A stretch of DNA of 64,000 nt from Phaonia tiefii (GCA_963931995.1 OZ008369.1:72620562-72684561), one strand, 5' to 3'; positions 1 to 11,599 are shown, counted from the first letter of the stretch. Translations and numbers: made by a program. Notes: generated by a model from the letters alone, not told the origin.

Positions 1-79
1 GAGATGGTATCCCATTTTGATAAAATTTTTAAATGAATATTAATAACAAAAATATTCCATAATTATAAAAAAACACGAG

Positions 80-1150
80 TTAAGAAAACCGTTTTGTATG
101 GGATTTTCTTTGGTACTTTTTGTTTGGACAGTCCCGTTGTAGGTTCCAGCAGTAGTCTGCCATCATATGGCTATCCCACCGGCCTTGGAATCTTTCCTCC
201 ATGATCTTGATGTCCTGGTGAAATCGTTCCCCTTGTTCTTCACTATAATCGCCGAGGTTCTCAGGAAATTTATCCAAATGACTGTGCAAATAATGCACTT
301 TTATACTCATATTAGCTCCTAGTTTTTGGAAATTGTGGAGCATTTTGCTAACAATTTCGGCATAGTTTTTAGCTTTGTTATTCCCCAAAAAGTTTTTGAC
401 AACTGATACAAAGCTTATCCATGCTTCTACTTCCACCTGACTCATGTGATTTGTGAAATCATCGATGTTTATAAGAGTACGGATTTGTGGCCCGTCAAAA
501 ACGCCTGCTTTTAGCTTTTCTGTACTAAGACCAGGAAATGTTTGACAAATATATTTAAAGCAATCGCCATTCGTATCGAGAGCTCTGACAAACTGTTTTA
601 TAAGGCCAAGTTTAATGTGGAGTGGTGGAAGAATGATTTTTTCTCGACTTATCAAAGGTTCATGAACGATGTTAACTTTTCCTACAGTCATGTTCATTCT
701 TGATGGCCAGTTTGTCCTGCTCCAGTGTTCATTTTTTGCACTTCTGTCCCATAGACATAGAAAACAGGGATATTTAGTGTATCCACTTTGCTGACCCAGT
801 AAAAAGTTTACCATTTTTAAATCTACACAGACGGACCACTTGTGTTGATGATATGAAATCTTCTCTAACACCAGTTTCACGTTTTCATAGTCTTCTTTAA
901 GTTTAGTCGAATGACCTATTGGAATCGAAGCCAATTTATTTCCATTATGTAGTAACACACACTTTAAACTTTTTTTTGAGCTGTCTATAAAAAGTCTCCA
1001 GTCTTTAGGGTAGTATATTGGAAGGCCCATTAAATTTAAAAGCCCAGAAATATCATTACAATATACAATACCGTTCGCCTCGGTGAAGAATGGAAGGATG
1101 TCTCGCTCTCTATTTCGGTAAGTAGTTATTGTTACGCCAGGCTGAAGCAA
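80..1150 (-). CDS. C-terminal catalytic half of GERFH-family transposase
   Basis: 356 residues. Visible motifs in order: WRLFIDSS (Asp56), VCVDLKMVNFLLG (Asp110), CFLCLWD (129-135), LPPLHIKLGL (about 175-185), and SEEQGERFHQDIKIMEER near the C-terminus (Glu308). The order strand-Asp, strand-Asp, helix-Glu suggests an RNase H-like DDE nuclease, but that is inference from spacing and not a profile match. The copy at 19057-20095 conserves the Asp56 motif, the CFLC motif and the LPPLHIKLG motif but lacks the GERFH end. The N-terminal Met is probably not the real start, because the protein should continue from the cysteine-rich half upstream. Function beyond 'transposase-like' is not established. 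Confidence 0.6.
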   Translation of the reverse strand: MLQPGVTITTYRNRERDILPFFTEANGIVYCNDISGLLNLMGLPIYYPKDWRLFIDSSKKSLKCVLLHNGNKLASIPIGHSTKLKEDYENVKLVLEKISYHQHKWSVCVDLKMVNFLLGQQSGYTKYPCFLCLWDRSAKNEHWSRTNWPSRMNMTVGKVNIVHEPLISREKIILPPLHIKLGLIKQFVRALDTNGDCFKYICQTFPGLSTEKLKAGVFDGPQIRTLINIDDFTNHMSQVEVEAWISFVSVVKNFLGNNKAKNYAEIVSKMLHNFQKLGANMSIKVHYLHSHLDKFPENLGDYSEEQGERFHQDIKIMEERFQGRWDSHMMADYCWNLQRDCPNKKYQRKSHTKRFS

Positions 1151-1767
1151 CGTTTTTCTTTTAGTCTTGATGCAAGAAGTTCAGCTGATTTTTTCGATAA
1201 ATTTAAATCTCGAATTAAGTCATTCTGCTCACCTTGAGAAAATCCTTGAAATGTAGAACTGCATTCTTCGAACTCATACTCACTATTGCTGTCATTGTGA
1301 CTATCTAACATTTCAACATCATTAGAATATTTGGCCGATAATGAAGTAAATACCGGTATTGGTAAATTTTCACTATGCAGCGTTGGTGGCTTAACGGATT
1401 GAACGTTTGGGTAGAACCAAGACCGCTTTTTATATCGGTTCATGCCTTTTACATTTACAGCGCAAAAGTAAAAATCATCAAGGTGGTTTCTTGGCTCTGC
1501 CCACGCCATCGGTATTCCAAACGGAAGCCCTTTGCGTTCTCCTTTGCTCCAATATCGAAGTGACTCGACACAAGTTTGACAAACTTTATGTGGGACCCAA
1601 CATTTGTCTTGTTGTCGAAGTTCTTGTCCAAAATAAGCCTTATAAGCTTGTTTTACAAAAGCTGTAATATTATTTAGTTGCTTTTCTGCACAATATTTAC
1701 CACATATGTAGCAGAAATGGTCGGGGTTATTAGCACAAGATTTACGTAAAGAGCTCATCATAAGCAA
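1132..1767 (-). CDS. N-terminal, cysteine-rich half of GERFH-family transposase
   Basis: 211 residues. The first 70 residues contain paired cysteines (CYICGKYC near residue 19; CWVPHKVCQTC near residue 56) that look like a zinc-binding, probably DNA-binding, domain. A second conserved patch follows (PMAWAEPRNHLDDFYFC, residues about 87-103), then a low-complexity Ser/Asn/Glu stretch. The relative at 18331-19016 has the same cysteine pairs and a matching D/C patch, so the arrangement is conserved. The frame ends at 1132 while the downstream half opens at 1150 in another frame. The junction lies in a short A-run near 1157, and a single missing base there would explain the break. Start chosen at the first Met before the cysteine domain. 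Confidence 0.6.
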   Translation of the reverse strand: MLMMSSLRKSCANNPDHFCYICGKYCAEKQLNNITAFVKQAYKAYFGQELRQQDKCWVPHKVCQTCVESLRYWSKGERKGLPFGIPMAWAEPRNHLDDFYFCAVNVKGMNRYKKRSWFYPNVQSVKPPTLHSENLPIPVFTSLSAKYSNDVEMLDSHNDSNSEYEFEECSSTFQGFSQGEQNDLIRDLNLSKKSAELLASRLKEKRCFSLA

Positions 1768-2295
1768 TGCCTTATAAATTGAGTAATTTTATTATTTTTT
1801 AATATTTTTTTAATTTTATTGTGGATAAGTCTTACTTTTTCACTTTCAACACTAGGATTAACAAGGTATTACAGTTCAATATTTTTTGACATATGTACGT
1901 ATTTATTCACTTATCTGTCACATATCGTCTATTTGGCCTACTTAAGTTCTGTGCCGAAAAGGAAAAACGACTTATGTGCATTTCCAACTTTTTTATGTAT
2001 GCATCTTTAGGAGGTATTTTCCATGAGAAGGTCTTACATTTAATTAGATATGTAAACAATATCTGGTGTATGACTTCCTGATACATTAGTCAAATTAAGA
2101 AAAAACTGGATCTTGAGGTAATTGAGACTCCAGTGGTTATGGTAGTGCACTTAGTCAATATTTTCCTAAGTGCACTTAAGACGTTTTTCCTTTTTGACAC
2201 AGAGTTGTTATAATTATGTGTCGTGATTTTTATACCTATGGAATATTTGTGTTATTAATATTCATTTAAAAAATTTATCAAAATGAGATACCATC

Positions 2296-2911
2296 ACTTA
2301 ATTGTGAATTAAACCAAAACTTGTTAATCGATTTTATTGAAATATGGCTAGTTTTATTTGTAACATATCTATGTTTAAAACTAAAGACGAAAATATAGCA
2401 TTTGTGACATTTTAGATTTTTTATGAATTTTAAAACGAGAAAAAAATTTTCAATTTTCAATGAAAAAAATTTTTTTTGGAAGCACTTTCTGAATATTTTC
2501 GAAACTATTGACTTTCTCAAAAAACATTGTACGTGTAACTTGAAGGTATTTTAGCAGCGGATTTTCACATTTTTTACTTAACCAAATCGGACAAACTGTT
2601 CTTCAGTTATGCTAAAATGTGTTTTGAAACCTCCTTCATTTTTAAAATAGTGGTTTATCTCGAGAACCAGAGTCAATTCAAAAAAAGTGAATTATAGGAT
2701 AAGAACATCACTATCTCATACATCTAAATTGACTCCAAAAAGTTGAACCGCAGAAAAAAATCTTCATTTTGTCACCCTGTGTAATCAATCGTCTATATAT
2801 AAACTCTAATATTCAGTTTACATATGCGAAGGCCCCTAAATACAAATTTACACTCAAAAGTCAGTCCATAATTCTTTACAAATTTAGAAGATACAAAATA
2901 AAATTGTGAAA
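2296..2911. other. No gene seen
   Basis: AT-rich sequence between the first TIR element and a SINE. Short open frames have no recognisable motif. Confidence 0.5.
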
Positions 2912-3186
2912 AAAAATAAATGGTTTCCCGTTACATCCCATGTAGTGATTAGGGAGAGCTTCTCACAACCAGCGAGATGTGCGCGTTCCAGTTTTACACT
3001 CACTGATTGGAACCTAGAGTTTTACACCGGTTCCGATCGGTATTTTGAGAACCTTTTTCATGACTAAATACTCGATAGCGTCGCCTGCACTAAGCGAGGT
3101 GAACGTCGTCGAAAGAAATTTATGGTGGTCAGAGCTGGGATCAAATCCACGTTCAAATGCACACTACCATTACACCACCACGGAAT
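2912..3186 (-). repeat. tRNA-derived SINE, family 1, diverged copy
   Basis: On the minus strand it starts with a tRNA-like head (A-box-like GGTGTAATGG, degraded B box) and ends in an A-rich tail near 2912. The body matches the copies at 9877-10175, 35806-36090 and 43756-44045 (shared stretch around TACACCGATTCCGAACGG and ACATCCCATGAAGGGA). This is the most diverged of the four. The head is a degenerate tRNA gene, so polymerase III transcription is expected from family knowledge only. Confidence 0.8.
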
Positions 3187-3278
3187 TTTTTTAGCGTGTA
3201 CATAAACTGAAAACAACATTTAAGAAATTTCACAAAAAAAAATATTGAGACCTTCTGTTTCATTAAGTTCCAACATAG

Positions 3279-3706
3279 ACTAATACATACCTAGATAAAC
3301 TTATTCTCTCATCTGACGTTTCATTTCACACTCTTCATCGTAGGTTTGTGGAAATGAGAGCAATTAAATTTAAAATTATCTTACAGGAGGTGGAGTTACA
3401 AAATATGTTCACTTAAATTTTTCCTGTCGTTTTGGTGTAGAACTGAAAAATTTACATATATTTTGCACTTTTTTATTGACTTTTATCGTTGGTATACATT
3501 TGTATTGTATTTAACACAACTAGTTTGCCACAAAAACACGAAATTCGGTTGTTGTTCCTATGTTGATCGCTGTATACTATTGCCACTATCTGGTATTATT
3601 GAACCCATATTTCTACCATCAAATGTTTACTTTCCATCCATCGTACCTATGACGTTTAATTTATTGAGCGAATAAAACCTTCTATGGTATGTGTTATTCT
3701 ATGAGT
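3279..3706 (+). repeat. Dispersed repeat family B, copy 1
   Basis: About 430 bp, nearly identical to 20609-20826 plus 26367-26568 (one copy split by the Gypsy element) and distantly similar to 29400-29780. All share TCATTTCACACTCTTCATCG and TCTGGTATTATTGAACCCAT. No coding potential and no convincing terminal repeats, so class unknown. Confidence 0.7.
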
Positions 3707-3994
3707 TCCAACTAGAGTTGAATTTGTTTTCAAGGTGTCAACGAAGATTCAAAATATTTTGGGAATTTTCATTTAAAATCAAAAAGTATGTAATGTAGAA
3801 TTTTACTGAAATATTTGAAATTTTTACACATTATCCCTAATCCTTTGCAGCTATTGTTTAAGTTGTGAATAACTTCTGCAACAATTAATAGTTATTTTAA
3901 ATTGTGAAAAAAATAAAAAACAATTTTCACAGAAAGTGAAATAATATAATCACATCTCCAAACCCACAATATTGACTTGAAAAATAAACACACG

Positions 3995-4265
3995 CCAGAA
4001 ACAACAGCCCTAGGAACATATTGCAGAAACCGTGCATATGTTTGCAAGCATTGTCTTCATTAATTGAAGATCTGCTGCTTTTCTGGTCCCTTGTTGGCGT
4101 TGACGTTTTTATATTCAAAACTTTTCAACCCCCAAAGACACATTTGGGTCACAAAAACATATATTATAGCGTAGAAATCATTGTGTCCCCAACATGCAAT
4201 ATTTAATAGCAAACACAACGAGTTTGGACACAAGTATACCATATTTGGGACAAGCTACAAAACAC
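3995..4265 (+). repeat. Dispersed repeat family C, copy 1
   Basis: Shares segments such as ATTGAAGATCTGCTGCTTTT and ACATTTGGGTCACAAAAACA with 61715-61900, and weaker similarity with 33190-33425. Non-coding; short ORFs here are not conserved between the copies. Confidence 0.65.
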
Positions 4266-4877
4266 GTAATCTTTGCATCCCAACAACAAAATTAGACAGA
4301 TATTTGATATTTGTTAAATCATAATCATATAATTTTTTTTTAATTTCAGTTGGAAATATAGTTAATAATTCAATTATCACTTTGGGCAAGAACGTTTTGA
4401 AATGATCTATAATTATGCGTTACAGTCATTCTGTAAGCAATTTTGAATTATAAATTTCAAGCTTTGCAAACGATGTGTAATGGTTAAATTGTATTTTTGT
4501 ATGCTTAGAGGGCCTCACATTTCCCACCGTTGCCACAACAATCTACGCATTGATAGGTTTAAATGGCTCCATGTGTTGCTCATTCAATACTTAGACAAAA
4601 GAAAGTAACCGTTTTGCATTATCATAACACAACAGTGCTATTTTTGATACATTTTGTTTAACCAAATCGCATTTGAACCAACAAATTCATCTAGGTCACC
4701 CGCCGCTATATTCAAACAAAGGTTTCACGTGTTTGTCTTTATTTCATCACGTTAACAATGAAAGCAATCTTCAGATAAGAATTAATGTTAAAACAGTATC
4801 AGTGTTGCCATCATGCTTAAAATGGTGATATTAATGTGGCACAAGCAAACCATCGTCTTGCTGGAATTTTTGAGCCA
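4266..4877. other. No gene seen
   Basis: AT-rich sequence between repeat family C and a MITE; nothing recognisable on either strand. Confidence 0.45.
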
Positions 4878-5360
4878 ATACCCACCAATAAGCACATCGG
4901 ATTCGATTTCTCAGATTTGATTTCGAGATAGGGTCCGTTATCGATTCGGGGCAAGATACTCAAGCGGCCGAAATTCCTCTTTCGATTTCGAAACGAGAAT
5001 TGCCCCCGATCTCAAAATCAATTCGGATAAGATATCGAAATGAGAACGGCTTTGATGTGTGAATAATATCGGTTCCAGTAATATTGTGTCCGTTACAAAA
5101 TGAAACAAAAAATATTAAATACAAATATTATGAAATATAAAATAAAACTAATATATGGCAGTTTGAATTAATTAAAAACACCACATTATTTCTTCTTGGT
5201 TACTTGAGTGGAATCAACGAAAGCGGATCTGTACCGGATCAGAATGCGAATCCAACATGTAAGAGATATCGAAATCTGACATGTTGTGTCCGAATCCGAT
5301 GTGTCGGCCTCAAACCGGATGCAAATTGGATACGAGTCCGACTTTGTGCTTATTGGGTAT
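4878..5360. mobile_element. MITE-like element, 483 bp
   Basis: Ends are imperfect inverted repeats: ATACCCACCAATAAGCACA at the left and the complement of ATACCCAATAAGCACAAAG at the right. The interior is rich in diverged TCGGATTCG / CGAATCCGA words, so it can fold on itself. No coding capacity. Non-autonomous DNA transposon by architecture; target duplication not resolved. Confidence 0.6.
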
Positions 5361-6405
5361 AGAACCTTTTTTACGGATTTGAAGATGGTTCGGATCCATA
5401 TCGAATTGGCTAACTTTTAGAGAAAAAAAACAATGACCTTGAACCGGTTTAAAATTAAAAAATTCATGTTATTGTCAATATCATGACAATCGAAGATTGC
5501 TCTTTTAAAGCAACCACATCTATGCAATATTCTATAATGTCGCTTTCAACGAAACCATGCATAGCCAAGAAGTTCAGAATATTGGTGTTTTGGTAAAGTA
5601 TTGTTTTGGATGGCTTCGTACGAGTAGGTGTGTGTTGAAACAATTCTCATTTAGTTGAGAAGGTGTGATACTATGCATACATATTTGTGGAGAAAGAATC
5701 TTTTAAGATTTCTTCGTGGACATCGAAATGGTTATTCTTTTTTTAGAAAAATTATTTTTTTGGAGCACATTATGATCGTGAACTGGATTATAATTGAAAA
5801 CAATATCCGTTTAAATATCGTCATAAAACAGGAAAGTTAAAAAATTTACTACTTGTATTCAAATTCCAGAAACAATCTTTAGTAACTTTTACGTTACATA
5901 TTAAACCATTATCGTTGTTGAACTTTTAAACGATTTAGTGAATAAATGGCAACTCTGTATGGTCCACATGATACCAATTATTCAATCAATATGTGCCCGC
6001 CTATACAGCACAACCATGGATTTGAATGATAACGAGTTTGTGCTTCAGCGTTCGTTGGTTGTATGCACTGTAACAAAAGAAAGGTAACATTAAATTTTGT
6101 TATGATTGTTATTGTTTATAAAATGAGGTTTCCCTTATTTGAATATTGAAACAATTAGAGTAGACATTTAAATTGTTATTACCTGTTAAGTTTATCATTT
6201 AAGTGGTCCATGAACTTCTTTATTGTACAAAATTTGTATTTTGGGCAAATAACGATTCAAAATTATGTGGCTAAGGGGAAGTAATAAAACGTATCGGGCG
6301 AGCCTCGATTGCACATACACATTTTTGGAGTTTTATTTCCTTGAATACGAGAGAGAGAAATTTAGCAACGATTTAAAATCATAACCGCATATACAATAGC
6401 CTGGG
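5361..6405. other. No gene seen
   Basis: About 1 kb of AT-rich DNA without a supported ORF, tRNA or repeated element that I can match elsewhere in the window. Confidence 0.4.
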
Positions 6406-6409
6406 AGCA

Positions 6410-6661
6410 TCAAATCTGACGATATAGTTTGTCAATGCACTTGTCCCACCTTGTGATAAATTGTTCACCGAAGTCTGCTCTTAATAGGTCCATTGTATCA
6501 TATGCTGTGTGACGAGTAGAGCCATCTTGTTGAAACCATATTAAAGGCTCAAAATCACCGAATGATGGTAACGCCATAGATGGTAACGTTGTGGCCCGAA
6601 ATATGGAATGATGTTTCCGCCTGCACCTGAAAGGCACTAAACAGTGTACAGCGTGGCCCAA
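6410..6661 (-). pseudogene. Mariner-type transposase fragment
   Basis: The minus-strand frame contains IWFQQDGSTRHTAYDTMDLL, the region of the second catalytic Asp (QQDG) in mariner transposases, and the following DFGEQFI segment seen in rosa-type copies here (KFGERVI at 29799-31101). Residues before and after do not align, and no TIRs are visible, so this is a short internal relic. Confidence 0.6.
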
Positions 6662-7002
6662 AATGTATCACCCTATCAGAAGATTATATAACTTCTGCAA
6701 ATAGCGGCAGGTTTCAGTATTGTTTTGATATTTGTGTACAAAGCAAATACATAATATATAGCGACAAGTCATGGAATACGGAGTATGCGTGAATGGTTTT
6801 TACGGTATAATTCGTCATTGATTTTGACGCAACGTAAAGCCGCCCTACGCCAACTATTTAAACGGTAAGGCCCTATTTATACCGCTCGCCTCGAAGAGAC
6901 CGGATTAACACATGATGGAAGAGGCACCGGTAGGTCTCGCAGTGCTCGTTACTACGAGATTATCACCGTTCTGGCTGAAGCTGTCGGGGATGAGCAGTCA
7001 AC
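6662..7002. other. No gene seen
   Basis: Less AT-rich sequence leading into the LINE. No domain recognised. Confidence 0.4.
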
Positions 7003-7090
7003 GTCAACCGCCGTTGAGCCATTCCACGCAGTTGGCCATTATGCGTTCGTATCTGCAGAGTATGCTCAGTGGAATAATTTCTTATCCCGT

Positions 7091-8005
7091 ATGAATCCAG
7101 GTGATAAACGTTTTTGGATTCTAAGTCGAAATTTAAGAGGCAAACGTAAAAATCATATACCTGATCTGAAGGATGTGAATGGAAAACTCATAACTGATAA
7201 TGAAAAGGCCGAAAAGTTAGCCGAAGCGTTCGAACAAGCTCATTATTTAACGATAGACAATTCCCACGCCATAGACGCAATAGTCAATTTCACTGTTCTT
7301 AAATTAAAGTCCGAATCACCATGCAATGACGGAGTCGAAATTATAACATCGAATGAATTGTCAAATGTTTTATCGGTTCTCAAGCATTCGAAATCTCCTG
7401 GACTAGACAACATATCTAACATACTTTTGAGAAGGCTACCAGATAAAGCAATAACATTTCTTGTATCGATATTTAACAGTTGCATCCGACTAAACTACTT
7501 TCCATCATTTTTTAAAAAAGCGAAAATTATTGCAGTTCAAAAACCTAATAAACCCAAGAGCGATCCCAACAGCTACCGGCCGATCAGCCTTTTAAGCAAC
7601 TTGGGAAAAATTTACGAAAAACTTATATATTTCCGACTTAATGATTTTATCACTGAACACAATATAATATCTAAAGAACAATTTGGTTTTAAACGAGAAC
7701 ATAGCACCATCCATCAGATCCACAGAATAAAAATTAAAATAATTGCAAACAAGCACAACAAAAGATCTTCTGGGATAATTCTTTTAGATATCGAAAAAGC
7801 TTTCGATTCAGTTTGGCATTACGGGCTAATATATAAACTTATTCTAACCAATTTGCCGTCATACCTCAGCAGAATTGTTGCTGATTTCCTAGACAATAGA
7901 ACCTTCGTCGTATCGGTAAATAATTCGATATCATCCATAAAATCCATCCCTGCAGGACTTCATCAAGGTTCCATCCTCTCATCTTTAAACCACCTAGGAA
8001 AATAG
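7091..8005 (+). pseudogene. Jockey-like reverse transcriptase, truncated
   Basis: 304 residues with the order expected of a LINE RT: HSKSPGLDNISNILLR, KPNSYRPISLL-type motif (SYRPISLLSNLGKIYEKLI), EQFGFKREHSTIHQI, GIILLDIEKAFDSVWH (first catalytic Asp region) and AGLHQGSILS (normally PQGSVLSP). The next motif, FADDTA, which holds the other two catalytic Asp residues, is missing: the frame jumps to a stop after HLGK. The protein cannot be an active polymerase. The Met at 7091 lies within the ORF, since the frame is open further upstream, and is not the original start. Confidence 0.8.
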
Positions 8006-8049
8006 ATGTTGATGATGTCATCGAGTAAACTCACGAGCGCTCTCCTTAA

Positions 8050-8620
8050 AAAAATGGAGAAAAGCTTATTTCACTAAATGGAAAATTAAACTGAATCATG
8101 GAAAAACCCAAGCCATCATATTTCCTTACAACAAATCATACAAGCGAAACCCAAATAGGCATTTACAATTCCAAAACAATACCATTTGTATAAAGGATCA
8201 CGTCAAATATCTAGGCGTCATTCTCGATAAAAAAAACTCAACTTTGGCATACACATCGAGGACACATGCGATAATGCGATAAAGTCACTAAGATCGCTTA
8301 GAGCACTCTTTCACAGGCGATCTTTTCTTAACCACAAAAACAAAAATTTAATATTCAAATGTGTGATAAGACCAATTTTGTCATACACCTCACCTATATG
8401 GTACAAAGCTGCCAAAACTCATCTAAAAAAGCTGCAAATAATACAGAACAAATGTCTGAAAATTATTAACAATAAAAATTGGAGGTATCCTACGCTAAGA
8501 TTACACCATGAAACGAACTATGAGATTTTTGCAGACTTTATAACGCAACAAAATATAAGATACTTCAACCGAAATTCAAACTCTTCTTATGAAATAATTA
8601 GAGAATGCAGAGACTTATAA
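8050..8620 (+). pseudogene. C-terminal region of the same LINE ORF2
   Basis: Reading across frames gives the usual post-RT segments: KWRKAYFTKWKIKLNHGKTQ, VKYLGVILDK, then ILSYTSPIWYKAAKTHLKKL and IQNKCLKIINN. It is separated from the RT half by a deletion of the active-site region and by frameshifts around 8240. It ends at the stop near 8620, followed by an AT-rich 3' region. Confidence 0.7.
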
Positions 8621-8984
8621 GTATGCAAATCCATATTAGTCCTTGAAATTTATGACACTGGAAATTACTGTTATATCTCCGATTATGTTTAAAAATAATT
8701 GACAGATATACAAATATATTCCCATTTCGTGTGTTTCAAATTACTACTTAAATAAAGGTTTTCCCATTTTTCCTTTAAAAATATCATTAGCTTTGCAAAA
8801 ACAAAGCCTTATAATATTGTTAAACTCAATAAGTGTATATTTCAAAAACATATAGTACTAGTACATCATTTGATGTGATATCTTTGATAAATCTCAAAAA
8901 ATGTTATACATATATACACTCATATATTTTAAATGTAAATTTTTGGAAGAATAAAATTGAATTGAATCGAATTGAAGAGAAGAG

Positions 8985-9689
8985 AATACATTTTTTTTTT
9001 GAAGAAAAGCTAATTTTTTACGAAAGAACAGGTACAATTTTAACAGTAGGTACTTGCCTCAAGAAAAGTTATTTTGTTTTACAAAAATGGTACTCTTTAA
9101 AGAATAGGTAGTAGTTTAAGAAAAGGTACTTTTTGTTAGAAAATTTAGTTTTTTTGTATGCAAAGGTGCGTACTTCTTTAAGATAAGGTATTATTTTAAG
9201 AAAAGGTACATTGTTTAAGAATATCAATAGGGATTTTTTTTTGAGAAAATTTACTTTTTTTAAATAAACCCACATACTTAAGAGAATGTTATATTCTTAA
9301 ACTTCTTTCACTTTGGCTTTTCTAAGTTTACTTTTTATTCGGTCTAAAAACTACAATATGTAATAAACATGCTCCACCTAAAAAATATCCCATTAAACAA
9401 GAAATATCCCCCCATATGTTAGTCTAGGCACAAACCAAACCAAAAGTACGAGTGTAAGAGTTAGTGTGCTGCCAAATGTATTTCCATGCTCAGGGTTGTA
9501 TCGCTTGGATTTACCAGTCTTGCACTTTGGCTTTTCTAAATTTACTTTATTTCCCTTTAAACCAAACCAAACCAAAAGCACCAAATATAGTTGATAATAC
9601 TGGGTTGTAAGAAAGTGATTAAAATTTTTTTTTTTAATTTGTTCATTCAGCCACCATCCCGCAACGTGCGATAAGAAACTTCGTTCCAA
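8985..9689 (+). mobile_element. Palindrome-ended, internally repetitive element (family P), copy 1, 5'-truncated
   Basis: Left part (9000-9290) is a degenerate array of an 18-20 bp unit close to TTTAAGAAAAGGTACTTT. Right part is the conserved tail of the family: TTTCACTTTGGCTTTTCTAA, ACAAACCAAACCAAAAGTA, then CGATAAGAAACTTCGTTCCA at 9689. The left palindromic end present in the 34861 copy is missing. Non-coding. Confidence 0.7.
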
Positions 9690-9876
9690 TAAAAAAACAT
9701 AGATGGTGAAAGATAAATGGTGGATTTGAAAGTAAAGGGAAATTTTCTAGATGGCGTCGTAGTGGTGGATATTGGCAAATTTCCCTGGAATCAAAAGCTA
9801 TTGAAAAAACTATATAACTATGCTTTCTTGCATTTTGTACTGTCAACAAATATTAAAAGCGATATCCTTTTCTCCT

Positions 9877-10175
9877 GACCGTCGGTGGTGCAATGGGTAG
9901 TGTGCGCGCCTCTTGTACAGGAGATCCTGGGTTCGATCCCTGCTCCAACCACCTTAAAATTTCTTTCGACGACGGTCACCTCGCTTAGTGACGGCGACAC
10001 TATCGAGTATATAGCCATGAAAAAGCTTCTCAAAATACCGTTCGGAATCGGTGTAAAACTGTAGGTCCCAATCAGTGAGTGAAAACTGGAAAGCGCACAG
10101 CTCAGTGATTGTGAGAAGTTCTCCCCGGTCCCTTCATGGGATGTAATGGGAAACCATTTATTATTTTTTTATTTA
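9877..10175 (+). repeat. tRNA-derived SINE, family 1
   Basis: The head has a clear A box (TGGTGCAATGGGTAGTG, 9886-9902) and B box (GGTTCGATCCC) of a tRNA-like pol III promoter. A tRNA-unrelated body follows (ACCGTTCGGAATCGGTGTAA) and an AT-rich tail near 10160. Best-preserved promoter of the four family-1 copies in the window. Confidence 0.85.
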
Positions 10176-10569
10176 TACTTTTCTCTTATTTCTATTATTT
10201 TCAAATTTAAACAACAGAATCGAAATAAAAATGATATTTGAGTGCTTTTTCGCCGCATCCGGGTGGAAAATGGTCGCACGTAAACAGCCTTTGTCCTCGG
10301 TGAAAATGGTGATTAAGCAAACGAATCATCTATGGATTTTATTGATCTATGTTATCTCTTACCATTTAAAAGGTATTGACAATGAAACCTAAAAAATATA
10401 ATTTTGCTCTGACTTAGCTTTAGGTTTTTGTTAATAGCTCGCTTATTTTTACTCAAATCTTAGTTCCAAAAACACAGCCTCACTTCGAACACTTTTGAAA
10501 CAAAAAACTAAAAATAATTTTTGAATTATTTCAGAAAGTTTGGAAGTGATAAGTTACCGTTACAATCCA
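10176..10569. other. No gene seen
   Basis: AT-rich DNA between the SINE and a 111-bp MITE. No supported feature. Confidence 0.4.
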
Positions 10570-10680
10570 GTTAACTACACTCACTGGCCTGACTAGTTTC
10601 CGACTCCACGATAAGTTCATCATCATACGCCTAACTACTGCGCCTGAATTGATACGCTCATGCCAGTGAGTGTACTTAAC
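10570..10680. mobile_element. 111-bp MITE
   Basis: Ends are 18-bp inverted repeats with one mismatch: GTTAACTACACTCACTGG at 10570 and its complement at 10663-10680. No coding content. The flanking stretch just to the right (10681-10760) matches 51150-51230. Confidence 0.6.
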
Positions 10681-10749
10681 CGAATTGTCTATTATTCCAA
10701 CAAAACCGAACCATTTTGCAATTGGAAAAATATTCCTGGCCTTGTAAGC

Positions 10750-11350
10750 TTGTTAACTTAAAACTAACTATGATTTTGTTGATATATCTTCATAAATATA
10801 GCTGAGTTTGTAGTCAAAATGAATGGCAACGCGTCGTGAATGAAGCTGCAAATAATGGGTGAATTTATTCCTACTTGGTTTTTGAAAATGGAAGAAAACA
10901 CAGAGAATTTGTACAAGTGAATGAAATATTTACGCTTCACGTGGTCCATTCTGTAAGTCAAATTTTGCCAACATTTCGGATGGTATCTCACTAAAGACAC
11001 GTGTAGTGTTGTCTTCCAACGTCTTCCAGCGGGTTCTTCGGAACAACTTCGATAATTCTGTTTATTGACGTACTCATTGAGCCAAAAATGAGCTTCGTCG
11101 CTGAAGACAATTATGACGACCATAAAATTAACGAAAATTGCGAAACATATTTTTCAAATAGCACTTATATTGATAATAAATCTCAATGATTTGCCAGCGA
11201 TGTTCGTTTATAAGGCTATTCATGATGAAATGGCAAAACAAACTGTCACGAATTACGCGTGAACTGGCAAACACTTAACACCGAAAAACTGAACTTTTGA
11301 CTTTGACACTTGTCACGAATCACGCGTGAACTGCCAAAAACTTAAAATCA
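10750..11350 (-). pseudogene. Internally deleted rosa-type mariner relic
   Basis: The minus-strand frame from about 11123 carries VFSDEAHFWLNEYVNKQN, the first catalytic Asp region of DD41D mariners, then passes into CWQNLTYRMDHVKR, which resembles the extreme C-terminus of such transposases. The middle third of the protein, including the second and third Asp, is missing. Related untranslated sequence occurs at 41740-42000. Borders approximate. Confidence 0.55.
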
Positions 11351-11599
11351 AATAGCAATAGAAATCACTCTTAAATTAGTAACTTTAAGAAAATCATCGT
11401 ACGTAATTTGCGAGTTTATCAATACTAATCAATACTCATAACGTAGCGACAGTGAGTTTACCTCATACAAAATCAAATCAATCTCGCTCAGTGAAGATAC
11501 AACTTTAACTTATATCTATATTCCAAACTGATATTGAATTAAACAAAAAGTTTTCACCAAAATTCCCCAAAAACAAAACATCAACTGAAAACGCAATCT

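Larger units (their letters stand above)
3..2295 (-). mobile_element. TIR DNA transposon of an unnamed GERFH-signature family, copy 1
   Basis: The two ends are near-perfect inverted repeats of about 59 bp (3-61 and 2237-2295), both starting GATGGTATC. Between them lie two overlapping minus-strand reading frames that together look like one transposase: a cysteine-rich N-terminal half (1767-1132) and a C-terminal half (1150-80). A relative occurs at 17697-20600 with other terminal sequences. The target duplication cannot be read because the left flank has only two bases in the window. I see the TIRs and the ORFs directly; calling it a transposon is inference from that architecture and from the diverged second copy. 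Superfamily not assigned. Confidence 0.8.
7003..8990 (+). mobile_element. Decayed non-LTR retrotransposon, Jockey-like
   Basis: Reverse transcriptase motifs run from about 7091 to 8000, a deletion removes the FADD region, and the C-terminal region resumes at about 8050-8620. The 3' end tails off in GAATT-type repeats near 8955-8990. The endonuclease region is absent. The frame is open back to about 7003 with sequence not typical of a LINE, so the 5' border may be a junction with other DNA. Confidence 0.75.

Noticed and set aside
9886..9950. Functional tRNA gene
   Set aside because: A and B boxes are present, but the sequence does not close into a full cloverleaf with an acceptor stem and is part of a dispersed SINE.
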